Positions 10,224 through 20,742 of a stretch of 64,000 nucleotides of DNA are shown here, piece after piece. The notes under the pieces are model-generated. The model saw only the letters and a list, made by a program, of their open reading frames with translations. It did not search any database and was not told the origin of the DNA. The DNA is from Tribonema minus (taxonomy: Eukaryota; Sar; Xanthophyceae; Tribonematales; Tribonemataceae), in contig JAFCMP010000157.1 of the NCBI GenBank assembly GCA_017506865.1, forward strand, positions 186,001-250,000, given 5' to 3'. The position numbers and the translations under genes are program-made. The first letter of the stretch is position 1, and every line of letters begins with the position of its first letter.

Positions 10224-11041
10224 CTAACTCTGCAACCCTGAATTGGACCTGAGGGCGGGCAGGCAGACAAGGTGGTGCCGCGTCTTCACTGTGTCCGGAG
10301 CCTGCGGACCCAGTTGCGCCTCCTGAACGACCAGCGCGCGCCTGTAGAGCGGCTCCGCCTCCGCCAAATAGCCCTGAGCGTGAAGGACCCTGGCGAGGCT
10401 GGCGACCACTGTCGCTGTGCTCCAATGCTCTGGGCCGAGGGCCGCTTCCTCAATGGCGAGCGCGCGCCGGTACTGCGCCTCTGCCTCCGCCAGCTTGCCC
10501 CTACCTTCAAGCACGCCGGCAAGGTCGTGAAGTGTTGTGGCAGTCGACGGATGCTTTGCACCCAGCAAGGCCTCGTCCAGGACCAGTGCTCTGTGGTACA
10601 GCGTCTCCGCCCCTGCTAGTTTGCCTTGAGCTTTGAAGACTTCGGCGAGGTTCCTGATGGTTGTGGCAGACCATGGATGCGGCGGACCCAGTGCTGCCTC
10701 CTCGATGGTCAGCGCGCGTACGTACACTTGCTCCGCTTCGGCCAGCTTGCCTGAAGATATAAGAAGGTCGGCATGTGCAACGTAGGCAGACGCCGTGAGC
10801 CTAGCGCCGCATCTTCCATGGCGAGCGCGCGCCAGTACAGGGGCTCCGCCTCCGCCACCTTGCCCTGACGATGAAGTTGGCTGGCAAGGCGGGCAAGCGC
10901 AGTCGCTGTGTACGTATTTGGGCCCATTGCCGCCTCCACGACGGCAAGCGCACGGCGAGACAGCGTCTCCGCCTCTGCCAGCCTGCCCGCAGCTACGAGA
11001 AGATCGGCGAGGCTGCTATACCGCAGTTGTCCTATACTTAT
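10224..11041 (-). pseudogene. TPR array of an NLR-like gene, frameshifted
   Basis: Two overlapping frames together encode about six 42-residue TPR units of the same type as at 4.6-5.6 kb (for example AEAEPLYRRALVVQEAQLG). The 5' part ends in one frame near 10,750, and the array continues in another frame after the words SSGKLAEAEQVYVRAL. Alignment with the sister array shows a deletion of several bases there (LPMVTTLHRFAELL versus LPT-LHM-ADLL), so the frame change is a lesion rather than a splice. It lies downstream, on the same strand, of the NB-ARC (12.95-13.34 kb) and TIR (14.0-14.8 kb) exons. It would be the C-terminal repeat domain of that receptor. Sequencing error is the main alternative. 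Confidence 0.65.
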
Positions 11042-11131
11042 GTGCATGCACGAAGTATCATCTCCTGCAACTTGCCAAGTCAGGGTCATGGCATTATTTG
11101 TCGTTGCGTGATGACCACTGCAACCAAACAT

Positions 11132-12952
11132 AGCACGTGCCCGGCCAGTGAAGCGAGCGCAACAGCGGCATCAATACAAGCGGCACACTGAGCGCCAGTT
11201 TGTCTCGCGTACAACAGCCGCGGCTGCTTACACCCGTCGCACACGCTCTACCGTTTTTCATTAGCGGCAAGGCTAGTAGAGCAGGCAGAGGCAAAGACAG
11301 GCAGCGATCAACAGGCAGGCAAGCACCTGGTGAGGATCTTCAGGTCGTGCCAGTGGTATTAGCGGCAGCGCAGCATGCACTGCTTGGACACTTGTAAAAG
11401 ATGAGCACAAGCTTGTGCCACCACGCGCTCGTGTGTACCCGAGTGTATCTGTGCATGTATGATTGTGTTCGTGTGTATAGCAATATACACCCCTGCAGTA
11501 CTCAGGCCAGCACCTCGTTCCTCATTATGGATAATATCCATTATAAATAATAGATAATGTACATCTTCAAAATCTTTGGCGAGGCGTGCACATGTACACG
11601 TGTCAAAGCCGGCATGCGTGTGCGCATTGCGTGGTGTGTATGCGCATACCTAGATTTTTGCATTCGTAAGTTGTGCCACTCTGGCCAGTTCCAGTTCCCT
11701 GGGTAGAGCATGCCTGATGTGCACATGCAGGGCATACACTTGCTTACCACATGTGCGCCCACCCTGATGCACGCAATTTTATTTGCAATGCTTCAACAAT
11801 TGTTTACAGGGCGGCTACGCCACCATGCCGATGGCGTTGACGGCAGCACTCTGCTGGTGAGTACACATGCGGTTCTGTGTACATAGTAAGTGTATGTCAC
11901 AAGGAGTGTGTCTTACATGCGTTTGCGTATAGTACATGTGCATCATAAGTGTGTGTCTGCGATGCATGTGTGTGCGTGTATGCGTGTGTGTGTGCCTGCA
12001 GCTCTGTGCATATGTCAAGGCGCTACACGTCGTGCGCCACAATGCCGCACACTGCGCGCCGTCCCCCGTGCTCTTCGGCAGCAAGGCTGGGTTTGTTTCT
12101 GCGAGGAATATCCGACTTCTCCTTGTTGTTGTTGTTTCCGAAGCAACAGGTTCCGATGTTCGGAAAATGCCGCTGCGATTGCAACCGGGAACCGAGAATG
12201 TGCAATGCGCCTCAGCCGCCGGCATCGACTGTTGGTGGGGCGAGTGTCCAGCCGCCCTGGAGCGTCAGGGCTCCATCGTCAACCCTCTGACAATACCAGG
12301 CGGCCCGTACACCGCCGACAGCGGGTGGCCTCGAGCTGCCTATGACCTCCTGACAGGTGTGTGCTTCGCAGCACCTTCAAATTGAGTGTGCCTGTCACCT
12401 CGAGCTGTCTGCCGATGGATTTGGCGGTCTTACATGAGCCGTGGTGCTTTGTGTCCTCATCTCCCCATGATTCTTCGTAGCCGGTCTTGGCCCCTGCAAC
12501 CTAGACTCAGCTCGAGCACATCCAATTAAACATTATGTCAACTTGTGCCGCCCGCCTGATGGGTCGTACCGAGCGACACCACAGTCCAGCTGCTTCTGGC
12601 AACGAAGCCTTAAGGTTGTGTAGCAGCCAAGAGCATCATGCCCGGAAGTTGTGTCCTTGGATAGGCTGTGAGCTTTCGAGCTTTCCTGGTTGCATGGCTG
12701 TAAAATTCAACATCGGTGCGCTCAGCACTGATGTGGAAACGTTGCCTGACAGCCGCACAGTAGCCAACACAAATGCAGCATGCCAGTTGCTACTAATAAC
12801 ATTTACGCTGCTTTGGCAGAGCCAACCACCACTGGAGACAGTCATATGCATCATTACACTACAATGGACGGACCGATAAAGATTTAAAAGCATACCTGAA
12901 GATCGGCCGATAGTGGGGATTCGTCAATGTCGGCATGGTATCAGAAAAGCAC
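11132..12952. other. Region between TPR array and NB-ARC exon
   Basis: This would be intron or spacer of the NLR-like locus. It includes a GT-rich patch (11,940-12,000) and an open plus-strand stretch ending near 12,356 (containing GIDCWWGECPAALERQ) followed by GTGTGTGCTTCGCAG. That stretch could be an unrelated plus-strand exon. No NB-ARC GLPL or MHD motif was seen between the NB-ARC exon and the TPRs. Confidence 0.35.
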
Positions 12953-13341
12953 CTGGGCCCCGTCATGGCCCAGAACGGGCATCGGAAACTGTAGAGCACC
13001 CCTCCCAGATTTGGACTCCAGGATGGTGCGATCGCGGGTGGTCACCAGCACCTTGCCATCTGGTGGCACCAGAGGCAGCAAATGCTCCATGTGCTCTTTC
13101 TCCCACAGGTTGTCCACAAGCAGAAGCACCTTCTGTTGCTGCAGCACCTGGCGCATTTGCATTAGCTTTGCCCACTTGTCCTCCTGTATATTGTCTACAC
13201 CCAGCCCACGTAAAAGTGTGTCCAGGGCTGTGCTTGTATCCCCATCCTTACCGACGTCAACGCTTGCTGCTAAAGCCTGCGGAAATATAAGGCGCAGGTG
13301 GTCGAAGACGCTGCGCGCCAGGGTGCTCTTGCCCATGCCTT
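12953..13341 (-). CDS. NB-ARC nucleotide-binding exon of an NLR-like gene
   Basis: The exon encodes the N-terminal half of an NB-ARC ATPase switch domain. It has a P-loop (GMGKSTLA), a kinase-2 / Walker B strand (KVLLLVDNLW, with the usual Asp), and an RNBS-B sensor (GKVLVTTRDRTIL). It is bounded by an acceptor (GCGCAG before AAGGCATGGGC) and a donor (GGCCCAG then GTGCTT). NB-ARC proteins bind and hydrolyse ATP/ADP and act as oligomerising switches in immunity and cell death. No GLPL or MHD region is visible downstream, so the ARC subdomains are missing or highly diverged. The TIR exon lies upstream and the TPR array downstream on the same strand, giving a TIR-NB-ARC-TPR order. Confidence 0.75.
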
Positions 13342-13756
13342 CTGCGCAATCACGAGGTGCGACACTGCCTCATTTGGACACGTGTAAGAACAAGATAATC
13401 ATTGATCCACCTCTTGGGACGTCATTGTCAAGCTGCACTTCTCAATCATTATAAAACACCTGCGTGACAGCAAAAATCAGCATCCATTGGCCTGGCAACC
13501 TGCGACCTGGGCATGCAATGCGCGCACAATAGCATCCTACTATGAAGACTCCATGCAAGCGTGCACTGTACTGCAATGCTTTGGACAACAGGCTTTGGCA
13601 TCGTTGAAGCCTACATGATGGTGCACAGTTGCGGTTGCCATCTTCAACATAAACCAAGCGACACAGGATCATTTCACGTAAGAAGTTGCCTCAACTCGAA
13701 GTTTTTAACGATTTGGTCAACTTGACTGCATTCCGACACACCAGATTAGCACATAC

Positions 13757-13860
13757 ATAAGTAGTACTTCCAAAGTTAGGAAAGGGCCTGCTCTGAGGAG
13801 CACGGCCGACAGACATATCGAGCGTACATTGACACCCGGCCTCCGTCGGGGATTTGATAC
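13757..13860 (+). mobile_element. 3' end fragment of RLE-type non-LTR retrotransposon (copy 1)
   Basis: About 100 bp match the 3' end of the copies at 20.2 and 22.3 kb. The match covers the last codons (TTAGGAAAGGGCCTGCTCTGA), then GAGGAGCACGGCCGACAGAC and the tail GGCCTCCGTCGGGG. It is strongly 5'-truncated and lies in the presumed intron between the TIR and NB-ARC exons, in opposite orientation to them. It is followed by ATACGACTATACAAGT, which also flanks the copy at 20.74 kb. Confidence 0.75.
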
Positions 13861-13997
13861 GACTATACAAGTGCTTCCGAAGCATAATACACGAATACTG
13901 TGGATGCTGACAGCAAGTAGAAGTTCTGCTATCATAATGGTAACGCGTTCACCGATTCTCAGCAAGGGCTGTGGCATGATTTGTGACATTGGCTGAC

Positions 13998-14844
13998 CTG
14001 CGCCCACATTAGCAACCACAGGATTGGACGACAGGAGCTTCTGTACAGTATTGCTATTCTCCGCGAATGACACAGTGAACCCATCGTGCAGCAGCTGAGG
14101 TATCACGGCGTACACCTCGCTTGCCACCGCCTGCTCCAGCTCGCTCGCGCTGTTTTTTCCGGATTTTTTAAGTCGCGCCGCCTGGGCATGCTCATCCAGC
14201 CACTCCAGGTTTGCCGTCCAGCGGTCGGCGTCCGCACCGTGGACACCGCGCCCCCTCGCAACCTCCCGCCACGTCTCCCGCCACGTGGGCTCCTGAAGCT
14301 GGTGCTCGGGGAGTGAGTCCTCGAGGGCTCTTGAGTGCACAGCCTCCCCCTCACTTGCCGCAAAGTTGTGCGACCTGTCCCGACTCCTGAACTGCTCGTC
14401 CCGCGTGTTGCAGAGTCCATCCCGGTCCCGCTTCTCACCCTGGACTTTGACGAGTCCTCCCAGGCTCTCGATGCCGTAAAACACGGGGATGACGGTGATG
14501 TCTGCACCCTAGTCCTTGGCGCGCATCGCTAGGTCCAGCTCACGCATGCACCAGTACCGCAGGAAGTACGTGGGTGAGAGGACCACGACCATGACCTGGC
14601 TGCGCTGCGCATGGTCTATGATCTCATCGCTCCAGTCGTCACCGGGCTTGAGTGACTTGTGATCGAGGTAGGACTGGATCCCACTTCGGCTAAGGCGCTC
14701 CGCCAGGTGTGTGGCGAAGTTGGCGGCGTTTAAGCCCCTGTCATTGTCTTGGCCAGTGTGGCTTATGAATGCCTGGTGCAGCATGGGTTGATCTGAGACG
14801 CGCGGGGGAAGCGTAATAATGGCCGTACATGAGCTCCAGCGCAT
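13998..14844 (-). pseudogene. TIR-domain exon of an NLR-like gene, with in-frame TAG
   Basis: The exon encodes a full TIR domain. It begins MLHQAFISHTGQD (ATG at 14784), has the BB-loop region and SYLDHKSLKPGDDW, then SQVMVVVLSPTYFLRYWCM with the conserved strand and WC.EL, then ITVIPVFYGIE, and finally the helical end around GVHGADADRW. TIR domains signal by association and, in many families, cleave NAD+. A TAG at 14509-14511 interrupts the frame just after LDLAMRAKD. The reading continues in the same frame with correct TIR sequence, so this is a point nonsense change. A donor-like GCAG/GTCAGC at about 13998 ends the exon. The locus is probably a pseudogene, unless the stop is read through or is a sequence error. 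Confidence 0.75.
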
Positions 14845-15003
14845 ACACCGCGCTTTCGCATAGGTGTAGTGAGGTCATGATCTTAGAGTACACTAAGGTG
14901 CAGCGAGCGAAGTACCCGCAGCAGCAGCAGTTGCGCATGTGCGCTTCAGAGATTGACGTTGCGAGGGGTTCTACGGCATCTCAAGAGCACAGACACATAT
15001 TGA

Positions 15004-15044
15004 GTTGAAGCTGTAATCGCCAGTGTGGCTTATGAATGCCGCGC
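15004..15044 (-). pseudogene. Remnant of a second TIR-domain start
   Basis: The minus strand reads AAFISHTGDYSF, matching the start of the TIR exon 250 bp away (QAFISHTGQD). A 21-bp stretch around GTGTGGCTTATGAATGCC is nearly identical in the two places. Only this first strand is preserved, so it is a fragment left by local duplication of the TIR exon. Confidence 0.5.
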
Positions 15045-15059
15045 AAAATTTGCTGTGAG

Positions 15060-16617
15060 GCTGGGGATGTGCAGAAGAACGTTGATGAGCTTCAGGACCA
15101 GTAGGACGGATGTATAACATCGTTGTGGCGATCAGCAAACATGGACAGGTTTGCACGCGACGGTATCAGATTATTTGTGAGTGAATACACTGAACATACA
15201 GTTGTGCTGTTGAAAGCACAGAGAACAGCGGAGAGATTCTCTGCAATTGCATTGCGCGCTGGAGCTTGCTGATATTCTTTTGCGAGGCTGTCTGGCGTAA
15301 GCCGCCGAGTGGCATTAGTGGTGCAGAGGGCGTGAGCAAATGCAAGAGCACATTACCAAAACACTCACGGTGGCGCTGCGACTCACCATCGACAGCTAGG
15401 CGCAGAGGCGACGTGCGCGAACAAGCCGACCAGTTTCTGAAGGCGGTCACGCAGACGCCGCCGGTGCGTACGAAGCACGCCACCAGCAGCAGCCATTGTG
15501 GAGGCAACATTGTGCGCAGCTGATGAACCAAACAGCAGTGGCAGCACAATGGCGCAGCGTCGTCAGGGAGGCACAACGTGCAGGGGAGCACTGGCGGAGG
15601 ACGGTGATGCTTGGAGTGTTCGGAATGTGGTGCCTGTATGGATGTAGTAGTGTAAGCTCCCTCTCTAGGCACGCAATCTTTGCAGTTTGCGCTTTCAGCA
15701 CATCTTGTTCGTTATGATAAGCCGCTGTACCTACGCTGCGCATGCTGCACTTGACCATGGCATGTCTGCTCTGGTCAGTTGGGGCCCTCACCTTGTGCAG
15801 AATTTTGTTCATGCCACTGCTGGACAATAATGCCAGACAGCTTACCGTTATGCCTCGTCCTGAAGCCCCTGCTGTACGGCTTCCGGTTCAGACCACGGCG
15901 CGTGGTCCCTTCTGCACTGGGTCCTACTGTAAACCTCTCATGATGTCCGGAAATGGTTGTCAGGCGAAACCTCTCGTTTTCGCCCGTGTCTAGTGCTGAA
16001 GAATGCTGCCATGCAGTACCATTGGCCAGGCAGTCGTTGAATGCGTTACATACACAAGCGCATACAAGGCCAAAGCGGATTGCATGGTACATTTGCACAC
16101 TGTACAGCATTGCTTGGTTTGGCAGAGCACATCCGACGCCATAGTGGCAGCACTGCCATCGTCTCCTCTGTGTGCATAGCATCACTGAATCAATTCACGA
16201 GGTAGATTCCTCGATGCACACTTGCAATGAGGCACTGTGCACACGCGACATGTTGCATGTGCGGATATTCGTACTAGTGTGCTTGCGCCTGCCTGCAGTG
16301 CACACTGCAAGTGTTTGCGTCAAGCTTGCATTGGGTGTGTAGGATGCAATGTGTAGACGTGTGTGGCGATGGCGCACATGATAGCATAGATTCGAGTGAA
16401 TCAGAACCGCACATGTGTGTCAATAGCATCAAGGACACAATGCTAGCACGGTGAGCGCATCTGCATTCGACTGAATCACATGTTTCGGTTGACACCGCTT
16501 GTACTGTCTGATGAGAGCTGTTGCAGATGGTGCATTGCCATCATTGGACTCACATGCATCAATTTCGCAAGTAGATGCCATTCAGTCAAGGGATGCAAGT
16601 GTGCGACCTCCGGTCGC
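15060..16617. other. No gene recognised
   Basis: No frame in this stretch shows a recognisable domain or consistent coding composition. Confidence 0.4.
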
Positions 16618-16662
16618 GTCGCCTTCGGCGACACTTTGCGCTTATAAATCGCAGAGCGATTT
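16618..16662. repeat. Double-hairpin element, copy A
   Basis: GTCGCC-TTC-GGCGAC (16618-16632) is followed after 13 bp by AAATCGC-AGA-GCGATTT (16646-16662), with CTTATA between them. The arrangement on the minus strand, hairpin then ATAAG.GC, matches the elements at 30,366 and 44,206. Confidence 0.6.
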
Positions 16663-17744
16663 GCAATGCCATCACTACTGCGTATGTGGCAAGGTGTGAG
16701 GACTGAATGCAAGCACTGCCAAGCCAAGAGCGAGTGGCATCATGGCGTGCAAGGCGTGCAAGCATATATATCATGTGTCTTCACTGCTTGCGCTTGGTGT
16801 CTGCACTGCTTGAACTTTGCGTGGTGTAACTTATGCATAGTGTCCGGACTGCTGGCAATATTCCTGCTCTTGAAGTAGCTAGCAATTGTGCCAAACGCTT
16901 GCACTTGTGCCAGCATCTTGCAAGCGCAACTTGCAAGTATGGCCCGCAGGGTGTCGCCTTTGGCAACGCAGCCTCAAGGTTGCACCACGTGGCCGAAGGC
17001 CACTCGCTTGTATGACACTTTGTGCCGTGCATTGTGCCCACTGGTTGCACTAGTGCCCACTGCACTTGTGCCTAGTGAGTGCTGATATGTGTAATGCAAT
17101 TGTATGAGCTGTGTGTGGCCGTATTTCCTATAGCGGGTTCTATAATGCTTTTGCCTGGCATCATCAATTCACCGTTCGAAATTACTTTGGCAAGCGTTTT
17201 TGTTGTCTTTTTATTGCTCACTTCTTTCCACCATTGTGTGCAAGCAAGCATCAAACAAAAGCGTGAATTCTGTTCAATCATGAGCGCCATGGTGCCGTTG
17301 TGTCAGTTGCAACGTGCGTAGCGGTTGAAGCTTTGGTGTCTACTGAAACCATCGATTCTGTTTCGTGCATGCGCTCTCGCCGGTGTTTGTTGACTCAAAT
17401 GAAAAACTGTGTGTGTTGACACCAGCGATACGAATCACTTGTTTCCACAGACACAACGCGTACATGTGCCCTTCAATTGCTATAGCTTATGACCGTACGC
17501 ACCAATGTCCGCAGCTGGTACATGGGACACGATGACCCGCTGTCAGCAGCGATGCCAGTGTACATTTGGCCACCTAGCAGCAAGTGCAGCCAGTAGCGCG
17601 ACCGTTGCAACTCTTGACACTGTTGACACGTGCATATCGATATACGCAATTGACACCGTTGTCTCTCTTTGGTCTGGCGTTACTTGCTACGTGCTTGCGC
17701 AGCCGCTTGAGTGAGTTTTGACCAGCACATCACACGTCCTGTGT
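16663..17744. other. No gene recognised; one triloop palindrome
   Basis: The stretch contains the palindrome GTGGCC-GAA-GGCCAC at 16989-17003. Otherwise it holds only short frames. Confidence 0.4.
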
Positions 17745-17945
17745 GTCGATTGTGTTCAGCGCTCTGTGTGCCAGCTGTTGCAATGACAGAATTGCGTCAA
17801 TTGTGTTTATTGTGTCCAGCGCGTCAAATGTCATTTTTATACGTTGTGTCAATTGTGTCTGTTGTGTCAATTGTGTGCGCCATGTCAATTGTGTGCGCAG
17901 TGTCAATTGTGTCAAGTATGTCAAGCGCGCCAGCGTGTTCAAGTG
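17745..17945 (+). repeat. Degenerate short tandem repeat (GTGTCAATTGTGT)
   Basis: Variants of TGTCAATTGTGT recur about every 15 to 20 bp, most clearly at 17,845-17,915. Readings on both strands are repetitive (VNCV / TIDT), so the long frames here are not genes. Confidence 0.75.
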
Positions 17946-18425
17946 TTGACTGTGCAAGCCGTGGAAGCATAGACTCGTTTGACTCAAGCGGCGCGCAAGA
18001 TATACCCCCAAGCCGTAGCACAAGTTTACACTTCAAGCAGCGGTGTCCGAACCGCATCAGACACATGGTGTGTGCTGAAAGCTGAGGCACGAGTGGTGTG
18101 CTAGTAAATAACACTCTCTACAGTGAAGCTCAATGCAATTATCCTACCTTTCACAAGGATGCCACCGAGGAGCAAGATGTCACTCTAAGGAGACAACAAG
18201 CGTTGCCACAGTGAAAATTGCATATGGCAGTACAGAACATCAAATAATGATAGACGCTGCAGCGCATGGGGATGGTAATAGATTTAGTGTTGGCAGTTAC
18301 AAGGTGTCAGTGCGTAGCGGCCGAACTGAAATCATGGAACAGACATGTAAACGTGCGTGTACACAGAGCACAAAAGCAAATGCGGTGTCTCCAGCACTGT
18401 TCTACATTTATGCTTGCTCACATGC
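17946..18425. other. No gene recognised
   Basis: This is the 3' flank of the dioxygenase-like gene on the minus strand. No frame is convincing. Confidence 0.35.
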
Positions 18426-19837
18426 TCACATTTTACGTACGGGCTCAGTCTCATTGCTGATCGGCCATGGATTTACACCGTGCGCGCTCTGCGTGTAGAA
18501 GTGCAGCCTCAGATGGTACTCTCCGGCTGCGCCCTGATAGCCCGCCCCCTCATGCACTACAGCTCCGTGAAACAAGACAATGTCCCCGGCCCTCAGATTT
18601 ACGCTGATGCGGTCCTGCTCCCTGACCTCCTGTGCATCGAAGCTCCCGGGCCACAGGTGCAAGGTGCCACCATCGTGCAGGCTCAGGAGCACTCCGACCG
18701 GGAAACCGTCGTGTTTCTTAAGAGCGTACTTCAGCCTGTGTGCAAAGAGAAAAATAAGCAGGGTCGACTGACGTGAGTGCGCCTCACCTAGCGCGCACCC
18801 GTGCACGGCATAAAGCGGTAACATTCTCATTAGAGCATCTGCAAATCGAATTTGTAGCGCTGCATGCATTTCTGCGACGTCATTGTACATTGACCCGCTG
18901 CATACATTCACCTGCGCACGGGCCAGTCTCGGTGTGGGCCCTGGGCAATCGCGTGCTCCGCAGGTGTCTTCTTGGAGAGTAAAATTGCTGGGCGGGTCAC
19001 CTCCACATCGCTCAGCCCCAGCAGTGTCTCGTTGATGAGCGGAACCAGCTCCTTCATTACCAGCTGCTTGACCGCAGCAAAGGGTGACCGGGCTCCCACG
19101 TCTGGCAGTTTCACCTGGCACCTGGTGCCGGGGACTGTATTGAAGACGTTTTCCCAGGGGTCAGCTGCCGTATTGATGGTGGTAGGCATGGCGGTCAGCA
19201 GCCTTTGCGCGAGGGCTGCAAATGTCTCGTTGCCGGGGACAACGCAGTAGCCATCCGTGGCAAGAGACCTGGTGGTAGTATCCTGCAGTTGAGCCACGAT
19301 AACGCGGGCTGCTGCAGCCTGGCTGGCTAGCATCGCTGCTTGGCCTATGCTTTGTGGCGCGGCATCAGTGCTGTGGTGATGCACAGCATGCACTGCGGCT
19401 GCCAGCCGCTTCGCCACCTTCTTGTTCTTGCTCTGTAGTCTGGACTTCTGCAGCTTCGCCTGCCGGTGCTTTTGATACCACCTCTGATACGTGAGATTCG
19501 GGGTGGCTTTAGGAGCAGCAACGGCTATGTCCTGTTGCTGTGTGTCCTGTGCCTCCTGTGCCTCCTGTGCCTGCTGCTGCTGCGCCTCTTGTGCTTGCCA
19601 CTGCCGCTGCGACTTTTGTGCCTGTTGCTGCCACTGCTGCCACTGCTGCCACTGCTGCCACTCTCGCTGCTGCGCCTCTTGTGCCTGCTGCTGCTGCTGC
19701 TGCTGGCGGTGCCAGAACTGGTACTGATGGTGCATCTCCGATTCGCGCAACCTCAGGTGGTCATCTTGGCTCTGAATCTGTTGCTGCGCCTGCGGATGTC
19801 GCTGACCCGCCCCGTCTAGGTTGCTCAGTTCATCCAT
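18426..19837 (-). CDS. 2-oxoglutarate/Fe(II) dioxygenase-like protein, two exons
   Basis: Two exons, 19837-18912 and 18735-18426, join across a 176-bp GT-AG intron to give 411 residues. The N-terminal 100 residues are rich in Gln and Trp (QQWQQWQQW), followed by a basic linker. The catalytic part starts with a PhyH-like DGYCVVPG, and has the iron ligands HRD (in QGPHRDWP, just before the intron) and a distal His in GDIVLFHGAVVHEG. It ends with an Arg (EYHLRLHFY) in the place that binds 2-oxoglutarate. The order HxD...H...R is the double-stranded beta-helix signature. The substrate is unknown, and family members act on small molecules, proteins or nucleic acids. It lies between retrotransposon fragments, so it may be a transposon-associated oxygenase or a host gene. 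The splice joint restores frame exactly (CGC AG/G CTG). Confidence 0.7.
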
Positions 19838-19984
19838 GGCGCTGCTGTGAAGTACCGCTACAGTGGAATGCGGCGTGACTTTCAACCTGGATGATTGGAA
19901 TGCATCGTGAATTCCAATTTCTGCAGTTGGAATGCAACTGGAATTCCAACTTATGCTGTTGGAATGCAGCGTGACTTCCAATCG

Positions 19985-20366
19985 TGCGGAGCTACATATT
20001 GATGCTTCACACGGTGAAAGGTTGATGTGTAGTACTCGTGTCGCGAAGCACTCGGCTCTGTGCTCAGGAGGCAGTGAGGCGCAGATCAACAGTAGATTTG
20101 CCTGTGCCAAGAAGCAGATAGCTGCCACTCTAAGCAGGTCGCTGGCGCAGGAGGTGGCGGAGCGCATGCAGGCTTTTGTGAGGGGGGCCGCAAAGCTGGG
20201 CAGCGTAGCGCGCCCAGTGTCAGCACTGTTAGGAAAGGGCCTGCCCTGAGGAGCATGGCCGACAGACATGTCGAGCATACATTGACACCTGGCCTCCGTC
20301 GGGGCTTTAATACTTTTATTACTATGCGCTAAGGGGCTTTAATACTTTTATTATTATGCGCTTAGG
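19985..20366 (+). mobile_element. 3' fragment of RLE-type non-LTR retrotransposon (copy 2)
   Basis: Codons for HSALCSGGSEAQINSRFACA through LLGKGLP match the C-terminus encoded at 22.0-22.3 kb with about 75% identity by eye. They are followed by the same 3' region (CCTGAGGAGCATGGCCGACAG, GGCCTCCGTCGGGG). The tail GGGGCTTTAATACTTTTATT then appears twice in a 34-bp repeat. The 5' part is missing, and the truncated end abuts the first codons of the dioxygenase gene on the other strand. Confidence 0.75.
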
Positions 20367-20439
20367 ATCGCAACTCCATATGTGTGGCTTGCGTAACGCC
20401 GAACGTAGGCCGGAATGTAACAACTATGAAGTCTGAGAA

Positions 20440-20724
20440 TCACCCAACGCCATCGCCGAAGTCTTCCACTGTTGCTCTGCTCATGACTCCCAAAACCCCC
20501 CCTGCTAACCCTGCCGCTGCATCGCTGGCTCGCGCAGCCAAGTATGCCCTCACCCTTACGGATAGAGCCATCTGCAGCGCGGACGACAACCTTGCACGGA
20601 TGAAAGACTTTGCATGCGCCGCTACAGCCGCAAAGCTGATGCCTCCCTCCTCGCCCCTGAACTCACGGGCCGCGTATGCATTTGCCATCGCCTGCACCAC
20701 CTTCACTTTAATACGACTATACAA
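20440..20724 (-). CDS. Possible exon interrupted by the copy-3 retrotransposon
   Basis: The minus-strand frame reads YLYSRIKVKVVQAMANAYAA and continues Ala-rich to a stop at 20440. No ATG is present, so it would be a 3' exon or gene end. The upstream part would lie across the retrotransposon inserted at 20,743-22,344, where the frame could continue as RWRHEEYLYSRIK. A match to LYSRIK also occurs beside copy 1. No family is recognised. Confidence 0.25.
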   Translation of the reverse strand: MYSRIKVKVVQAMANAYAAREFRGEEGGISFAAVAAHAKSFIRARLSSALQMALSVRVRAYLAARASDAAAGLAGGVLGVMSRATVEDFGDGVG

Positions 20725-20725
20725 G

Positions 20726-20742
20726 TACTCCTCGTGTGCCAG
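20726..20742 (+). repeat. Left target-site duplication candidate
   Basis: TACTCCTCGTGTGCCAG here recurs with a one-base insertion at 22345-22362, on either side of the retrotransposon copy. Weaker similarity continues to the left of both, so part of it may be shared tail sequence instead. Confidence 0.45.

Noticed and set aside
19466..19878. Leu/Cys/Ala-rich plus-strand frames over 19.5-19.8 kb
   Set aside because: They are antisense readings of the Gln/Trp-rich N-terminus of the dioxygenase gene.
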